Origin: Mesoaciditoga lauensis cd-1655R = DSM 25116
Lineage (GTDB): Bacteria; Thermotogota; Thermotogae; Mesoaciditogales; Mesoaciditogaceae
Assembly: GCF_000745455.1 (NCBI RefSeq)
Contig: NZ_KN050691.1
Coordinates: 80,267-125,346, forward strand
Direction of reading: 5' to 3'
Length of the DNA stretch: 45,080 nt
A model generated the notes under the pieces. It saw only the letters and a program-made list of their open reading frames with translations. It was not told the DNA's origin and did not search any database. Below, piece by piece: positions 1-7,114 of this stretch. The position numbers were made by a program, and so were the translations under genes. Each line of letters starts with the position of its first letter. The first letter of the stretch is position 1.

Positions 1-107
1 GCATGATATGTACGTAGCCTTGTAGGGCTGCCAGCGAGAGCATGTATTTAAAGGGTTTTAAGCGGTTTTTATACACCGCAACCAAAGAAATTTTACTCCC
101 TCGTTTC

Positions 108-137
108 AAAGAAAAATTCCCTCACTCATGAGGGAAT
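108..137 (-). terminator. Distal hairpin terminator of the late operon
   Basis: Positions 116-137 form a perfect 9-bp stem (ATTCCCTCA / TGAGGGAAT) with a CTCA loop. Read on the minus strand it is followed by TTTTCTTTG. It lies downstream of the last phage gene, so it can stop late transcripts. A further 9-bp complementary pair (91-99 TTTTACTCC with 145-153 GGAGTAAAA) encloses this hairpin, giving a larger nested structure. Confidence 0.6.
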
Positions 138-150
138 AAATGATGGAGTA

Positions 151-179
151 AAAAAATAACCCTCCCAATTAAGGGAGGG
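151..179 (-). terminator. Main terminator after the late operon
   Basis: CCCTCCC (160-166) pairs perfectly with GGGAGGG (173-179) across a 6-nt loop. On the minus strand the stem is followed by TTATTTTTT, a good intrinsic terminator about 65 bp after the stop of the holin-like gene. The plus strand also carries AATTTTTAT after the stem, so it may act in both directions. Confidence 0.75.
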
Positions 180-189
180 AATTTTTATA

Positions 190-245
190 GGGACAATTAT
201 AAGGACATTTTCATGGACAAATAAAGGGACATTTAACGGACATTT
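190..245. repeat. Five GGACA repeats with 12-bp period
   Basis: GGACA starts at 191, 203, 215, 227 and 238, giving spacings of 12, 12, 12 and 11 bp; three copies extend to GGACATTT. The array lies between the holin-like gene's stop codon and the terminators. Regular spacing near one helical turn resembles an iterated protein-binding site, but no binding protein can be named. Confidence 0.6.
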
Positions 246-601
246 CAGGCAACGTTTTGGACTTTCGATGGTGCTACAACTTTTAACCAATCTTTGCCAA
301 ATGTTTTGTTGAGATATTTTATCAATGCATCAAGTGCCCATTCAAGCCCCCAATCTAAAACAGGGTCAATAGCCTTTTCCACACTTTCGGGAATTAAACC
401 TGCTTCCACTATTCTCTTCTCAAATATATCAATGGCCATTTGCCTTTTCGCACTACCTTTCTCGGTTGTAGCAATTGTTTCTGCCATGCCGGCTGCCTGA
501 ATGAGCAGCACTTTTGCTTTGCCCCACCATGGGAAAGCTAATCCCAAAATCCAATCCGCAATTCCAAAAGCATCCTTCGCGACTTTCGTTAAATCCATCA
601 T
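245..601 (-). CDS. Putative holin, LLH-like
   Basis: This 118-residue protein is the last gene of the late operon. A hydrophobic, Trp-containing segment at about residues 13-40 could span the membrane. The C-terminal half is amphipathic and helical (AIDIFEKRIVEAGLIPESVE and onward), resembling the C-terminal region of LLH-type phage holins, in which short helices follow one membrane segment. Its ATG overlaps the stop of the patatin-like gene as ATGA, with GAGGAGGTAAT just upstream, so the two are probably translated together. A role in membrane permeabilisation at lysis is inferred from position and architecture, not from a decisive motif. Confidence 0.55.
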   Translation of the reverse strand: MMDLTKVAKDAFGIADWILGLAFPWWGKAKVLLIQAAGMAETIATTEKGSAKRQMAIDIFEKRIVEAGLIPESVEKAIDPVLDWGLEWALDALIKYLNKTFGKDWLKVVAPSKVQNVA

Positions 602-1383
602 ATTACCTCCTCAAAGAATTTTTTTGCATTTTGATAACCCAGCTCTATATTTTCATCCACATAAGAAAAATCAAGGAAATTCTGGATGTTATGCGAGCCG
701 GAATAAATCACCTTATAATCAATATTTCTTAGATCAGACTCTGATGCATCCTGAAACATAGTTTCTGCAAGTGCCATTCCGATTTCCAAAAGCCCGTGTG
801 GCTCGTGATACTTTGCAATTTCTTTCATGGGAGCCACAAGAATTCTGTTTTCTCCATTAAGAAGTTCAACCGGATTTTGGGATACTATCCCGCCATCAAA
901 GTACAAGCCCCCATTTTTCCTAAGACCTCTAAAAGCTAATGGAACAGCCATCGAAGCATAAACTGCTTCACATGGGGATAAGGTTGGATTAGTTTTGGAA
1001 AACACTTCCATTCTTTTTGTGGTAAGATTCGTGGTAGTAATAAAAAGAGGGATTCTGAACCTATCCCAAGTTTTAGGAAGATAAGGCTTCAATAACTCAT
1101 TCATTACGATATCTGTATCTGCTATGCCGCCTCTATCAAGAATGTCGGAAATTTCCCAGAATTGAACCGCCCAAATCCACCAATTGCGAATGTTTTCAAA
1201 AGCAAATCGCATTTCCTGCCAAGATAATCCTATACTCCAGAAAGAAGCTATGATAGCTCCCATGGAAGTGCCGGCCAACTCGTCTGGAACGATGGCATGC
1301 TGTTGAAAATATTTCACCACTCCTATATAAGAAAGCCCAAAAGCGCCCGCTCCGCCAAATGCTATAGATATAGGTTTGTTCAT
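598..1383 (-). CDS. Patatin-like phospholipase
   Basis: This 261-residue protein has the complete patatin signature. The oxyanion loop GGAGAFG is at 10-16, the nucleophile elbow GTSMG at 38-42 (Ser40), and the catalytic Asp in DGG at 163-165. Such enzymes hydrolyse acyl esters of membrane phospholipids with a Ser-Asp dyad. There is no signal peptide. Start: AGGAGGCTTTCAAA precedes the ATG. It sits between a DUF5317-like membrane protein and a holin-like gene, the usual place for lysis genes, so attack on host membrane lipids during lysis is an attractive inference. Bacterial patatins can also be effectors or housekeeping lipases. Confidence 0.85.
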   Translation of the reverse strand: MNKPISIAFGGAGAFGLSYIGVVKYFQQHAIVPDELAGTSMGAIIASFWSIGLSWQEMRFAFENIRNWWIWAVQFWEISDILDRGGIADTDIVMNELLKPYLPKTWDRFRIPLFITTTNLTTKRMEVFSKTNPTLSPCEAVYASMAVPLAFRGLRKNGGLYFDGGIVSQNPVELLNGENRILVAPMKEIAKYHEPHGLLEIGMALAETMFQDASESDLRNIDYKVIYSGSHNIQNFLDFSYVDENIELGYQNAKKFFEEVI

Positions 1384-1498
1384 TTTGAAAGCCTCCTAAA
1401 AAAGACCTGCAAAAACCAAGCAAATTAAAGAGATTTCTTGTCTCACGACAAATTACACACAAAGACACACAAAACTCTTAAATAGCCGTTTTTTCTTC

Positions 1499-1870
1499 TC
1501 AAAATCGATATTCGTATTTCAGGGTTATATTTTGCCCGTTTTTCACCAATTGAAAGCCCGTAATGTTGTAAAATGCGCCGAAAAGCATAAGAAGATCCCC
1601 TGGTGAAAAAACCGCATAACCAAAATTGAGCCAGTCGCATAAAATTTTGAATTTCGAATTCTCATTTCCTAATTTGTGAATATGAAACGGATCTCTTTCT
1701 TGAATTTTTTTCTCAGTCAATCCGGGGGCAAAAACCGGCATTTGAAATCCATTCGATACCAAAGCCGTGAGATTCATAGCCGCCCCTATGTAAGCCATTT
1801 GTGCCCCATCCCCCATCGGATTCATCCAAATTGAATATGCTACAAGCAATCCAAGAATAATATTGATCAT
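1499..1870 (-). CDS. DUF5317-like small membrane protein
   Basis: This 123-residue protein has hydrophobic segments at both ends. Its pattern resembles the C-terminal half of DUF5317 proteins: NLTAL..NGFQMPV in the middle and a C-terminal SPGDLLMLFGAF, compared with the family's NGG-MPV and SIGDVLI-LGIF. The biochemical role of DUF5317 is unknown. The start overlaps the stop of the preceding acidic protein as ATGA. Its place in the membrane/lysis cassette makes a holin or antiholin role possible, but nothing in the sequence proves it. Confidence 0.5.
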   Translation of the reverse strand: MINIILGLLVAYSIWMNPMGDGAQMAYIGAAMNLTALVSNGFQMPVFAPGLTEKKIQERDPFHIHKLGNENSKFKILCDWLNFGYAVFSPGDLLMLFGAFYNITGFQLVKNGQNITLKYEYRF

Positions 1871-2067
1871 TTGAACCGCTCCTCTAAATACTCTTCCTCT
1901 TCTTCATCTATGGGGGCATGCATATCTTCATAAGCATTTACAATCTGATCGAAAACTCTTTCAAGAGCATCGTTTAATGCTTCGTCTTCAAATTCAAATT
2001 CGTTTGAGGAAAGCACATAATAAAGAGCCTCGATTTGAGGCTCATCTAAATTTAAAAAGGCTTTCAT
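1867..2067 (-). CDS. Small acidic protein of unknown function
   Basis: This 66-residue protein is strongly acidic, with a run of Glu near the end (DEEEEEYLEER), and is predicted helical. No membrane segment or known motif is seen. It is coupled to both neighbours: its ATG overlaps the phosphoesterase stop, with GAGGTGTCGCA upstream, and its own stop overlaps the next ATG. The coupling supports real translation; the function is not recognised. Confidence 0.6.
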   Translation of the reverse strand: MKAFLNLDEPQIEALYYVLSSNEFEFEDEALNDALERVFDQIVNAYEDMHAPIDEEEEEYLEERFK

Positions 2068-2843
2068 TGCGACACCTCGCTGATTGTTATTTTCTTTTCA
2101 TTGCCAGATAAATAAACTAAATAATTTATCCTTGCGCTGGGAGGATATAAGCTTTGAACTGCATATAAAGCTTCTTCCTGATAAGCTCCCAAAACAACGC
2201 TTCGTATTTCGCTTATCTTCACACTTCCCGTTCTGCGATCGAATACATATCGTGCTTTTGGGATGCTCATTGGAGAATGCACATGACCTATCACAAATAG
2301 ATCTATTCCTTCCCATGTGTCCGCCCAATGAGTGATTTTGTTCGCCTTGGCACCGTAGGTTCGACCTCCGCCGTATCCGTGGGAGATCGCCACTGAGTAT
2401 TCGTATTTTCCAACACGTGGATTAGATGGATCTCTTTGACCTATTCTCAAATCCAAGACGGCTTGACCACGGGCGTATGGTATCCCTAAGTCGTCGGTGA
2501 ATTCTTCAACGATATCAAAGCCGGTCGCTTTGGAAATCCTTCTGTCATGGTTGCCCTCAACTACGCATAGGATTTTGTCTTTTATAGGTGTGAAGATTCC
2601 TTTTAAACTGCGCATTGCACTGTTCAGAGTCTGTTCCTTTTCTTCCATCGTTCGTACCTGATTGAAGAATCCCACATCGAAGAGGTCACCAATTAAGAGG
2701 GTATAAAAGCCGTTTTTCTGAATATACTCGACATCTTTTATCAAGCGCTCTACGTTGCAATCAGCGTCAAAGTGAATATCTCCCAAAGGCAAAATAAAAA
2801 GCCCTTCATCGAAGGACTTCTTGAATACCTCTATGCTTTTCAT
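2064..2843 (-). CDS. Calcineurin-like metallophosphoesterase
   Basis: With the ATG at 2843 the protein has 259 residues. All metal-binding motifs are present in order: GDIHFD (21-26), GDLFD (52-56), GNHD (97-100), SH (154-155) and GHVHS (186-190). Such enzymes use two metals to hydrolyse phosphomono- or diesters; the substrate here is unknown. A TTG four codons upstream (2855) is an alternative start; neither has a strong ribosome site, and the gene begins next to the XhlA-like stop. Phage relatives include phosphatases and nucleases, and its position among membrane and lysis genes rather than replication genes is notable. Confidence 0.8.
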   Translation of the reverse strand: MKSIEVFKKSFDEGLFILPLGDIHFDADCNVERLIKDVEYIQKNGFYTLLIGDLFDVGFFNQVRTMEEKEQTLNSAMRSLKGIFTPIKDKILCVVEGNHDRRISKATGFDIVEEFTDDLGIPYARGQAVLDLRIGQRDPSNPRVGKYEYSVAISHGYGGGRTYGAKANKITHWADTWEGIDLFVIGHVHSPMSIPKARYVFDRRTGSVKISEIRSVVLGAYQEEALYAVQSLYPPSARINYLVYLSGNEKKITISEVSQ

Positions 2844-2844
2844 G

Positions 2845-3159
2845 TCACATACCAAGAAGTTTTGTGATTATATCGCCGCCGAATACGATAAGAGTTATAA
2901 TAATGCCGAACCGCCACATAAAAGCACTTTTCTCCCGTTGTTCTTCTTTGATATGATTCTGAAATTCAGTCTCTAAATGAATGAGCCTTTCGTTTTGTGT
3001 GCCATTTGTCATTTTTGTTTTGTCACTACTGTTTTTCAGCTCTTCAATTGCAGAAATGATTTGTTGATGCTCCGCTTTGTTTTGATTTTCCATCGCTTCT
3101 TGCGAAGTTTCTATTCTTGCAAGTCTATCGATGATCTCTTTTTCAAATTGATCTGTCAT
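2845..3159 (-). CDS. XhlA-like membrane-anchored coiled-coil protein
   Basis: This 104-residue protein has a long heptad-rich helical region at about residues 5-78 and one C-terminal membrane segment (about 82-101, FGIIITLIVFGGDIITKLLG). This layout matches the XhlA/haemolysin family found beside holins in PBSX-type phages, which helps export or membrane disruption at lysis. GGAGGTAGAG precedes the ATG. It opens the membrane/lysis cassette downstream of the fibre genes. Confidence rests on architecture and context. Confidence 0.6.
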   Translation of the reverse strand: MTDQFEKEIIDRLARIETSQEAMENQNKAEHQQIISAIEELKNSSDKTKMTNGTQNERLIHLETEFQNHIKEEQREKSAFMWRFGIIITLIVFGGDIITKLLGM

Positions 3160-3173
3160 CTCTCTACCTCCGC

Positions 3174-3473
3174 TTATTTTCCCTCGTGATTTTGGATATC
3201 TAACACAATCACATCCTCTTCATGGTAATTTCCAAGAGAGGCTTTTAAATTTATGAAGTGTCTTCCAGCGTTTAGGTTCTGAGTATCGATCATAACTTTT
3301 AAGCTTCCGGTTTCAATCACATCATAATTTGTTATAGTTTGGACTTTTGTATCCGTGGCTTGTTCTGTAATTGTGGCTTCAAAACTATCCGGAGTTATGG
3401 GGTTTTTGTCTTTGTCGCTATAATCCAGATAAAGGCTTACGGTTTGCCCTTGCTCGACGATATATTTCAGCAT
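3174..3473 (-). CDS. Putative tail-tip accessory protein (BppU-like beta domain)
   Basis: This 99-residue, beta-rich protein (VEQGQTVSLYLDYSDKD at the N terminus, IVLDIQNHEGK at the end) resembles the N-terminal beta domains of baseplate upper proteins and other small receptor-binding accessories. AGAAGGTGTTAGC precedes the ATG, which lies two bases after the fibre stop. It is probably made with the fibre and attached to it; this is inference. Confidence 0.4.
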   Translation of the reverse strand: MLKYIVEQGQTVSLYLDYSDKDKNPITPDSFEATITEQATDTKVQTITNYDVIETGSLKVMIDTQNLNAGRHFINLKASLGNYHEEDVIVLDIQNHEGK

Positions 3474-3474
3474 G

Positions 3475-5244
3475 CTAACACCTTCTTATCGTGGCTTTCA
3501 ATTCTTCTACCCTTCTTATCGTGGTTAAACAGAAAGGCTTTGTATTTATCACAATTTGTTCAATTTCTTCCAACGCACTTGCTAAAGCTATATTTTCATT
3601 CGCTATTTTTTCTTCCACGCTTGCCAAGGATCGGACATTATTTCTTATCTCTTCAATGGCACCCCCAAAGAATTCGTATATGTTCATCATCTGTTCGTTT
3701 GTGGAAGCCTTGACGGTTGTTTGATTTGATATGCTTTCTTGTGTACCTGCTATGCTTTCAATTTGGTTGCGGACGCTTTCCAATGTGGATGCGTGAAATT
3801 CAAAGATGTTCATCATCTGCTCACAAGTGTTTATAAGAGTTTCTTTCAATTGAGTGTTCTCTTCTGCTACGCCGGCTTTTGATGTGATATCATTCTTGAT
3901 TGATTCCAGGAAGCTTGCCACAAAGTCGTATTCATTGATGATTTTTTCCTCTGTGTTAATGGTAACTTCGTTATCTTGGGTGATGGCTTCAAATGAAGAC
4001 GCTTTGCCGTCTTTTGTGTTAGATATTTGTTCAAGGTTAGAGGCTTTGAAATCATACTCTTTGATTATCTGTTCAAGTGAGTTAACAGCAACGGTAAGAG
4101 ATTGCGTGATTTGTTCATTTGCTGAAGAAACACCTTCTGAATTTTGAGTTATCAATTCTTCGTTTGAAACAGCGGATGAACGGCTTTGTGTGATAGCTTC
4201 TTGTGTATTTATTTTATTGGATAATTCATGGGTAACGGCTTCTTGTGTAGATGAAATATTATCTTGAACATGGGTTATCTTTTCAAACACGCCAGCGAAG
4301 AATTCTTTGATTATGCCACCTTGTTGTGCGAACAGCCACCATTTGTGATATGGTTTTATGTATGTGATTGTAGGATCAGTGGAGAGGTATTTGTGTATAA
4401 AGTAATATTCAAATTTTTCATATAATTGATCATCTGTATTTCTTACGTCTGCATAAATAACTGACATTGCTGCCGATGTGTTATTGGCAGTTGTAGATAT
4501 CAACGCACTGTTATCGACTTGTCCATAGATTGTAGCACCTGTTTTTATAAATTTAAATTTATGATATTCATTGGTTGCTAAATCCGTGGTAATTATATTT
4601 GTGTCATTAATACATGTATGTATATCAGAATCACTATGAAATACAGCAAAGAAATCACGAACCGTGCCACCATCATTCGTCAACTCACAGCCGAAACAAA
4701 ATCCATCGTCATCAGAGTTATTATTAATATATACAGTATTGTGAAAAAACTTTGTTTCAATAACTACATTGTCTACATATTGAAAAGATCGAATTGCATG
4801 ACCAAGCCATCCTACCGTTACACCATTAACTGTTGTTGTATCTACAGTTCCTGTCCCAGAGAAAATTGCTCCATTATTCACACTTAAATCAATAGCATCT
4901 CCTGCTGTGGAATAACTTCCTAACTGTTCACCACAATATAAAGTATATACCCACTTATTTGTATCCAATGCTGTTTCATTCCTAAAATCATCACCAAATA
5001 TCATCGTTTCATCTATATTACTCAAATCTTTGTTTGCAGAGTCATCTACATATATTTTAGTAGTCCCTTTTTGTAAAACAGGAACTTTTGCCCACGGTGT
5101 AGAGGCTTCTTCATTCCAATGTGGGGTGCTCCTTCCACCAAACCAAAATTTTCTTCTATCTACGGATATGGGGATATTAGGTATCTTGATTTGTGCATCG
5201 TGTTCTTTATCACCTGTGTATTTTATTCCTATCTCATACAGCAT
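3475..5244 (-). CDS. Tail fibre with jelly-roll head and 14-residue repeat stalk
   Basis: This 589-residue protein has three parts. Residues 1-65 have a short beta domain of DUF2341-like appearance. Residues about 80-285 read as a concanavalin/LamG-like jelly roll (FGDDFRNE..LDTNKW at 83-98, then alternating beta strands). Residues 319-570 consist of 18 consecutive 14-residue units with Glu invariant at position 3 and mostly Ile/Val/Met at position 5. The C terminus repeats the short motif TIRR (575-578, 585-588). GAGGCGATTATA precedes the ATG. It is probably a trimeric host-recognition fibre in which the repeat forms the shaft; the carbohydrate-binding role of the jelly roll is inferred. Confidence 0.75.
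   Translation of the reverse strand: MLYEIGIKYTGDKEHDAQIKIPNIPISVDRRKFWFGGRSTPHWNEEASTPWAKVPVLQKGTTKIYVDDSANKDLSNIDETMIFGDDFRNETALDTNKWVYTLYCGEQLGSYSTAGDAIDLSVNNGAIFSGTGTVDTTTVNGVTVGWLGHAIRSFQYVDNVVIETKFFHNTVYINNNSDDDGFCFGCELTNDGGTVRDFFAVFHSDSDIHTCINDTNIITTDLATNEYHKFKFIKTGATIYGQVDNSALISTTANNTSAAMSVIYADVRNTDDQLYEKFEYYFIHKYLSTDPTITYIKPYHKWWLFAQQGGIIKEFFAGVFEKITHVQDNISSTQEAVTHELSNKINTQEAITQSRSSAVSNEELITQNSEGVSSANEQITQSLTVAVNSLEQIIKEYDFKASNLEQISNTKDGKASSFEAITQDNEVTINTEEKIINEYDFVASFLESIKNDITSKAGVAEENTQLKETLINTCEQMMNIFEFHASTLESVRNQIESIAGTQESISNQTTVKASTNEQMMNIYEFFGGAIEEIRNNVRSLASVEEKIANENIALASALEEIEQIVINTKPFCLTTIRRVEELKATIRRC
3535..4290 (-). repeat. 18 tandem 42-bp units encoding a 14-residue repeat
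   Basis: These codons (residues 319-570 of the fibre) fall into 18 units of exactly 14 residues with no insertion or deletion. Glu occupies position 3 of each unit (321, 335, 349 ... 559). Typical units are TQEAITQSRSSAVS and NLEQISNTKDGKAS. The DNA has diverged between units while length is kept, which argues for structural selection rather than recent slippage. Confidence 0.9.
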
Positions 5245-5254
5245 TATAATCGCC

Positions 5255-5617
5255 TCATATGCTTGTCGTTATGGCATTCACCACCACGTCAACTGATTGA
5301 TCGGTGTTGTTTATCACATTTACCGCTATGTTCTTCAAAGCCACCGTGTCGAATTGAAAGGTAGCCCTTCCAGAAGCCGTCGGACTTGCGGAGTCAGAAT
5401 AGACAGGAAAATCAGAGTAGTTTGTGCCATCTTGAGAATCATATACTTCAATATCTATTGTGCCGGTTGTGGGATTTGTACCGTATGTGTAAACTATCTC
5501 AACTTCACAAGCCACGGCAGACGACACGTCCAAAGCGTTTGAAGAATAAGAAGCCCCGCCAGTAGCGAGGCCCGTTATACTCCCTATTTGAGAAGGTGTG
5601 CTTTTAGTAAGAGCCAT
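5255..5617 (-). CDS. Small beta-rich tail-fibre-associated protein
   Basis: This 120-residue protein is rich in Ser, Thr, Val and Asp with alternating beta strands (VEIVYTYGTNPTTGTIDIEV in the middle; TDQSVDVVVNAI near the end). It resembles single-domain beta-sandwich proteins of phage tail tips. It has no enzymatic motif. It lies between a coiled-coil protein and the main fibre, suggesting a fibre connector or decoration. The exact role is not recognised. Confidence 0.5.
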   Translation of the reverse strand: MALTKSTPSQIGSITGLATGGASYSSNALDVSSAVACEVEIVYTYGTNPTTGTIDIEVYDSQDGTNYSDFPVYSDSASPTASGRATFQFDTVALKNIAVNVINNTDQSVDVVVNAITTSI

Positions 5618-5623
5618 GTCTCA

Positions 5624-6184
5624 TCACTTCGCATCCAACGGATTCGTGCCACCCATATCTGAGAGTTCTTGCGTTACCTTTGCTTTTATGTTGGCCAAAT
5701 CCGTTTGATAAGTGCTAATTTGATTGTCTATCTCCGCTATCTGATTGTTTATCTGCGTTTTTTGATCATTCACACTCTTGATTTTATTATTTATCTCATT
5801 TTCTTTTTCTGTGAATGTTTGCTTGAGTGCCAAGCTCATAGCGTCTGTTTTTCCGTCTATATCCGTGAGAGCGTTTTCGATTATCGTTAATTGTTCAGTT
5901 AGAGGAGCTCCACCAGATACGGTTGAAGAATTGAGCATGGCATCTAAATTCGTTAATTGCGCTTGAAGTGTATCCTTTTGGCTTGCTAAGTTAGAGATTT
6001 CATCACTCTTTTTAAGAAGAGAGACATACTTTTTCCAGTCTACCCAGAAGCTCTCAAAGTTGGGATATTTAGCCTTCAAAGCATCATATTCCGCTTGTGT
6101 AAAAACAGTTTTATCTGCAAGTCCAAACATGGCATAGCGTTTATCGGTTATACTTCCTGGATTTATTCCCATGGATTTAATCAT
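5624..6184 (-). CDS. Coiled-coil tail-fibre region protein
   Basis: Starting at the ATG at 6184, which has AAGGAGG nine bases upstream, the product has 186 residues. The N-terminal 50 residues include aromatic-rich PNFESFWVDWKKY. The rest is a long Gln/Asn/Asp-rich coiled coil (IKSVNDQKTQINNQIAEIDN) ending in GGTNPLDAK. An ATG eight codons upstream (6208) lacks a ribosome site. It is probably a structural stalk or fibre-assembly component; no family is recognised. Confidence 0.55.
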   Translation of the reverse strand: MIKSMGINPGSITDKRYAMFGLADKTVFTQAEYDALKAKYPNFESFWVDWKKYVSLLKKSDEISNLASQKDTLQAQLTNLDAMLNSSTVSGGAPLTEQLTIIENALTDIDGKTDAMSLALKQTFTEKENEINNKIKSVNDQKTQINNQIAEIDNQISTYQTDLANIKAKVTQELSDMGGTNPLDAK

Positions 6185-6210
6185 ATTGATAATCCTCCTT
6201 ATACACATTT

Positions 6211-7098
6211 TTAATTAGTTGCTTCCTCCGTGGAGGTGGCTTTGATTTCAATATCTCTCAAGTTAGCGACAGGATCGTTCTCAGGAACGGTGCATTGTAC
6301 CCAGAAAGTTACGCTATCACCAGGAGCCATGGTTGCTAATCCAGATATATCTGAACTTGTCAAGGTTGCAGAAGTGTACGCCGTAACACTTTCACCGCTC
6401 GCAAGAGCATCTCCCAAATAAACAGTACCACCTGAGTATCCCCATTCACCCGCATTGGGAGTTGTGGGGGTTGAAGTGTTTTCGGTAAGCAAGAACCCAT
6501 TTGGTGCGCTTGCGGTTTTCTTTATCACACTAACGGGTTGTGCGGAAACAGTGAAAGAACTTCCAGTATCAGAGAGAGAGCCAACGCTTCCAACCAAAGT
6601 TCCCATCGAACCGGAGTTATCGGGGGCAAAGCCGTACCTTCCTACGTCCGAACCCGCACCAGAAACTAAATCCGCAAGCAAAATAGATACATTTGTGTAC
6701 TGCTTAGTAGTTTCAGTGTTCTTGAGAAAGAGTTGTTGCCGTTTAATTCTGTCATCAGCATTCGTGGTATTTGTGGCAAATTTAGCCTTTCCACTTAATG
6801 TATTCACATCTTCCAATACCCTTGTTCCAGCGGTGAATGCCACGGCTGTATCACCAGAAGCAAGAGCGTCTCCAAGATAGACAGTTCCAGAAGAATACCC
6901 CCATTCACCCGTGCCAGGAGAAGTTGGTGTAGATGTGTTCTTTGTGAGAAGATCGCCGTTAGGAGAAGATGTGTTATATTTTCTTACCTCATCAGGTTCT
7001 GCCGAAACAGCGAATGAACTACCACTATCTGACAAACTCCCTAAAACCATTCTTATTCGTTGTGTAAAACCACTATCTGCATAAAATACTAAGCCCAT
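6211..7098 (-). CDS. Duplicated beta-domain tail protein
   Basis: This 295-residue Ser/Thr/Gly-rich protein contains two copies of a domain of about 73 residues, at residues 20-92 and 173-245. Both copies read GSLSD.GSSF.VSA.P, then LLT.NTSTPT, then GEWGYS.GTVYLGDALASG. The linker between them is unrelated. The C terminus resembles a small Ig-like adhesion or structural domain (PGDSVTFWVQCTVPENDPVA). AAAGGAGGTTTTAAAAC precedes the ATG. It is probably a baseplate or fibre component, perhaps for receptor binding, inferred from position between tail hub and fibre genes. Confidence 0.55.
   Translation of the reverse strand: MGLVFYADSGFTQRIRMVLGSLSDSGSSFAVSAEPDEVRKYNTSSPNGDLLTKNTSTPTSPGTGEWGYSSGTVYLGDALASGDTAVAFTAGTRVLEDVNTLSGKAKFATNTTNADDRIKRQQLFLKNTETTKQYTNVSILLADLVSGAGSDVGRYGFAPDNSGSMGTLVGSVGSLSDTGSSFTVSAQPVSVIKKTASAPNGFLLTENTSTPTTPNAGEWGYSGGTVYLGDALASGESVTAYTSATLTSSDISGLATMAPGDSVTFWVQCTVPENDPVANLRDIEIKATSTEEATN
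6364..6582 (-). repeat. Second copy of internal domain duplication
   Basis: Codons for residues 173-245 of the tail protein. The paralogous copy lies at 6823-7041. The two are clearly alike in protein (GSLSD, NTSTPT, GTVYLGDALASG) and partly alike in DNA. Confidence 0.8.
6823..7041 (-). repeat. First copy of internal domain duplication
   Basis: Codons for residues 20-92 of the tail protein, duplicated at 6364-6582 with an offset of 153 residues. Confidence 0.8.
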
Positions 7099-7114
7099 GT
7101 TTTAAAACCTCCTT

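Noticed and set aside
1-107. Possible tRNA, tmRNA end or att core
   Set aside because: Short stems exist (62-66 with 75-79), but I could not fold a tRNA cloverleaf or find the sequence again at the right side.
190-245. GGACA array considered as CRISPR
   Set aside because: The 5-8 bp units with 4-7 bp intervals are far too short for CRISPR repeats and spacers.
3535-4290. Repeat array considered as CRISPR or DNA tandem repeat
   Set aside because: Units have no constant DNA sequence or spacer structure; the regularity is in the protein.
6455-6880. 141-codon plus-strand ORF in the tail region
   Set aside because: It is antisense to the duplicated tail protein and its repeats reflect the real gene's duplication.
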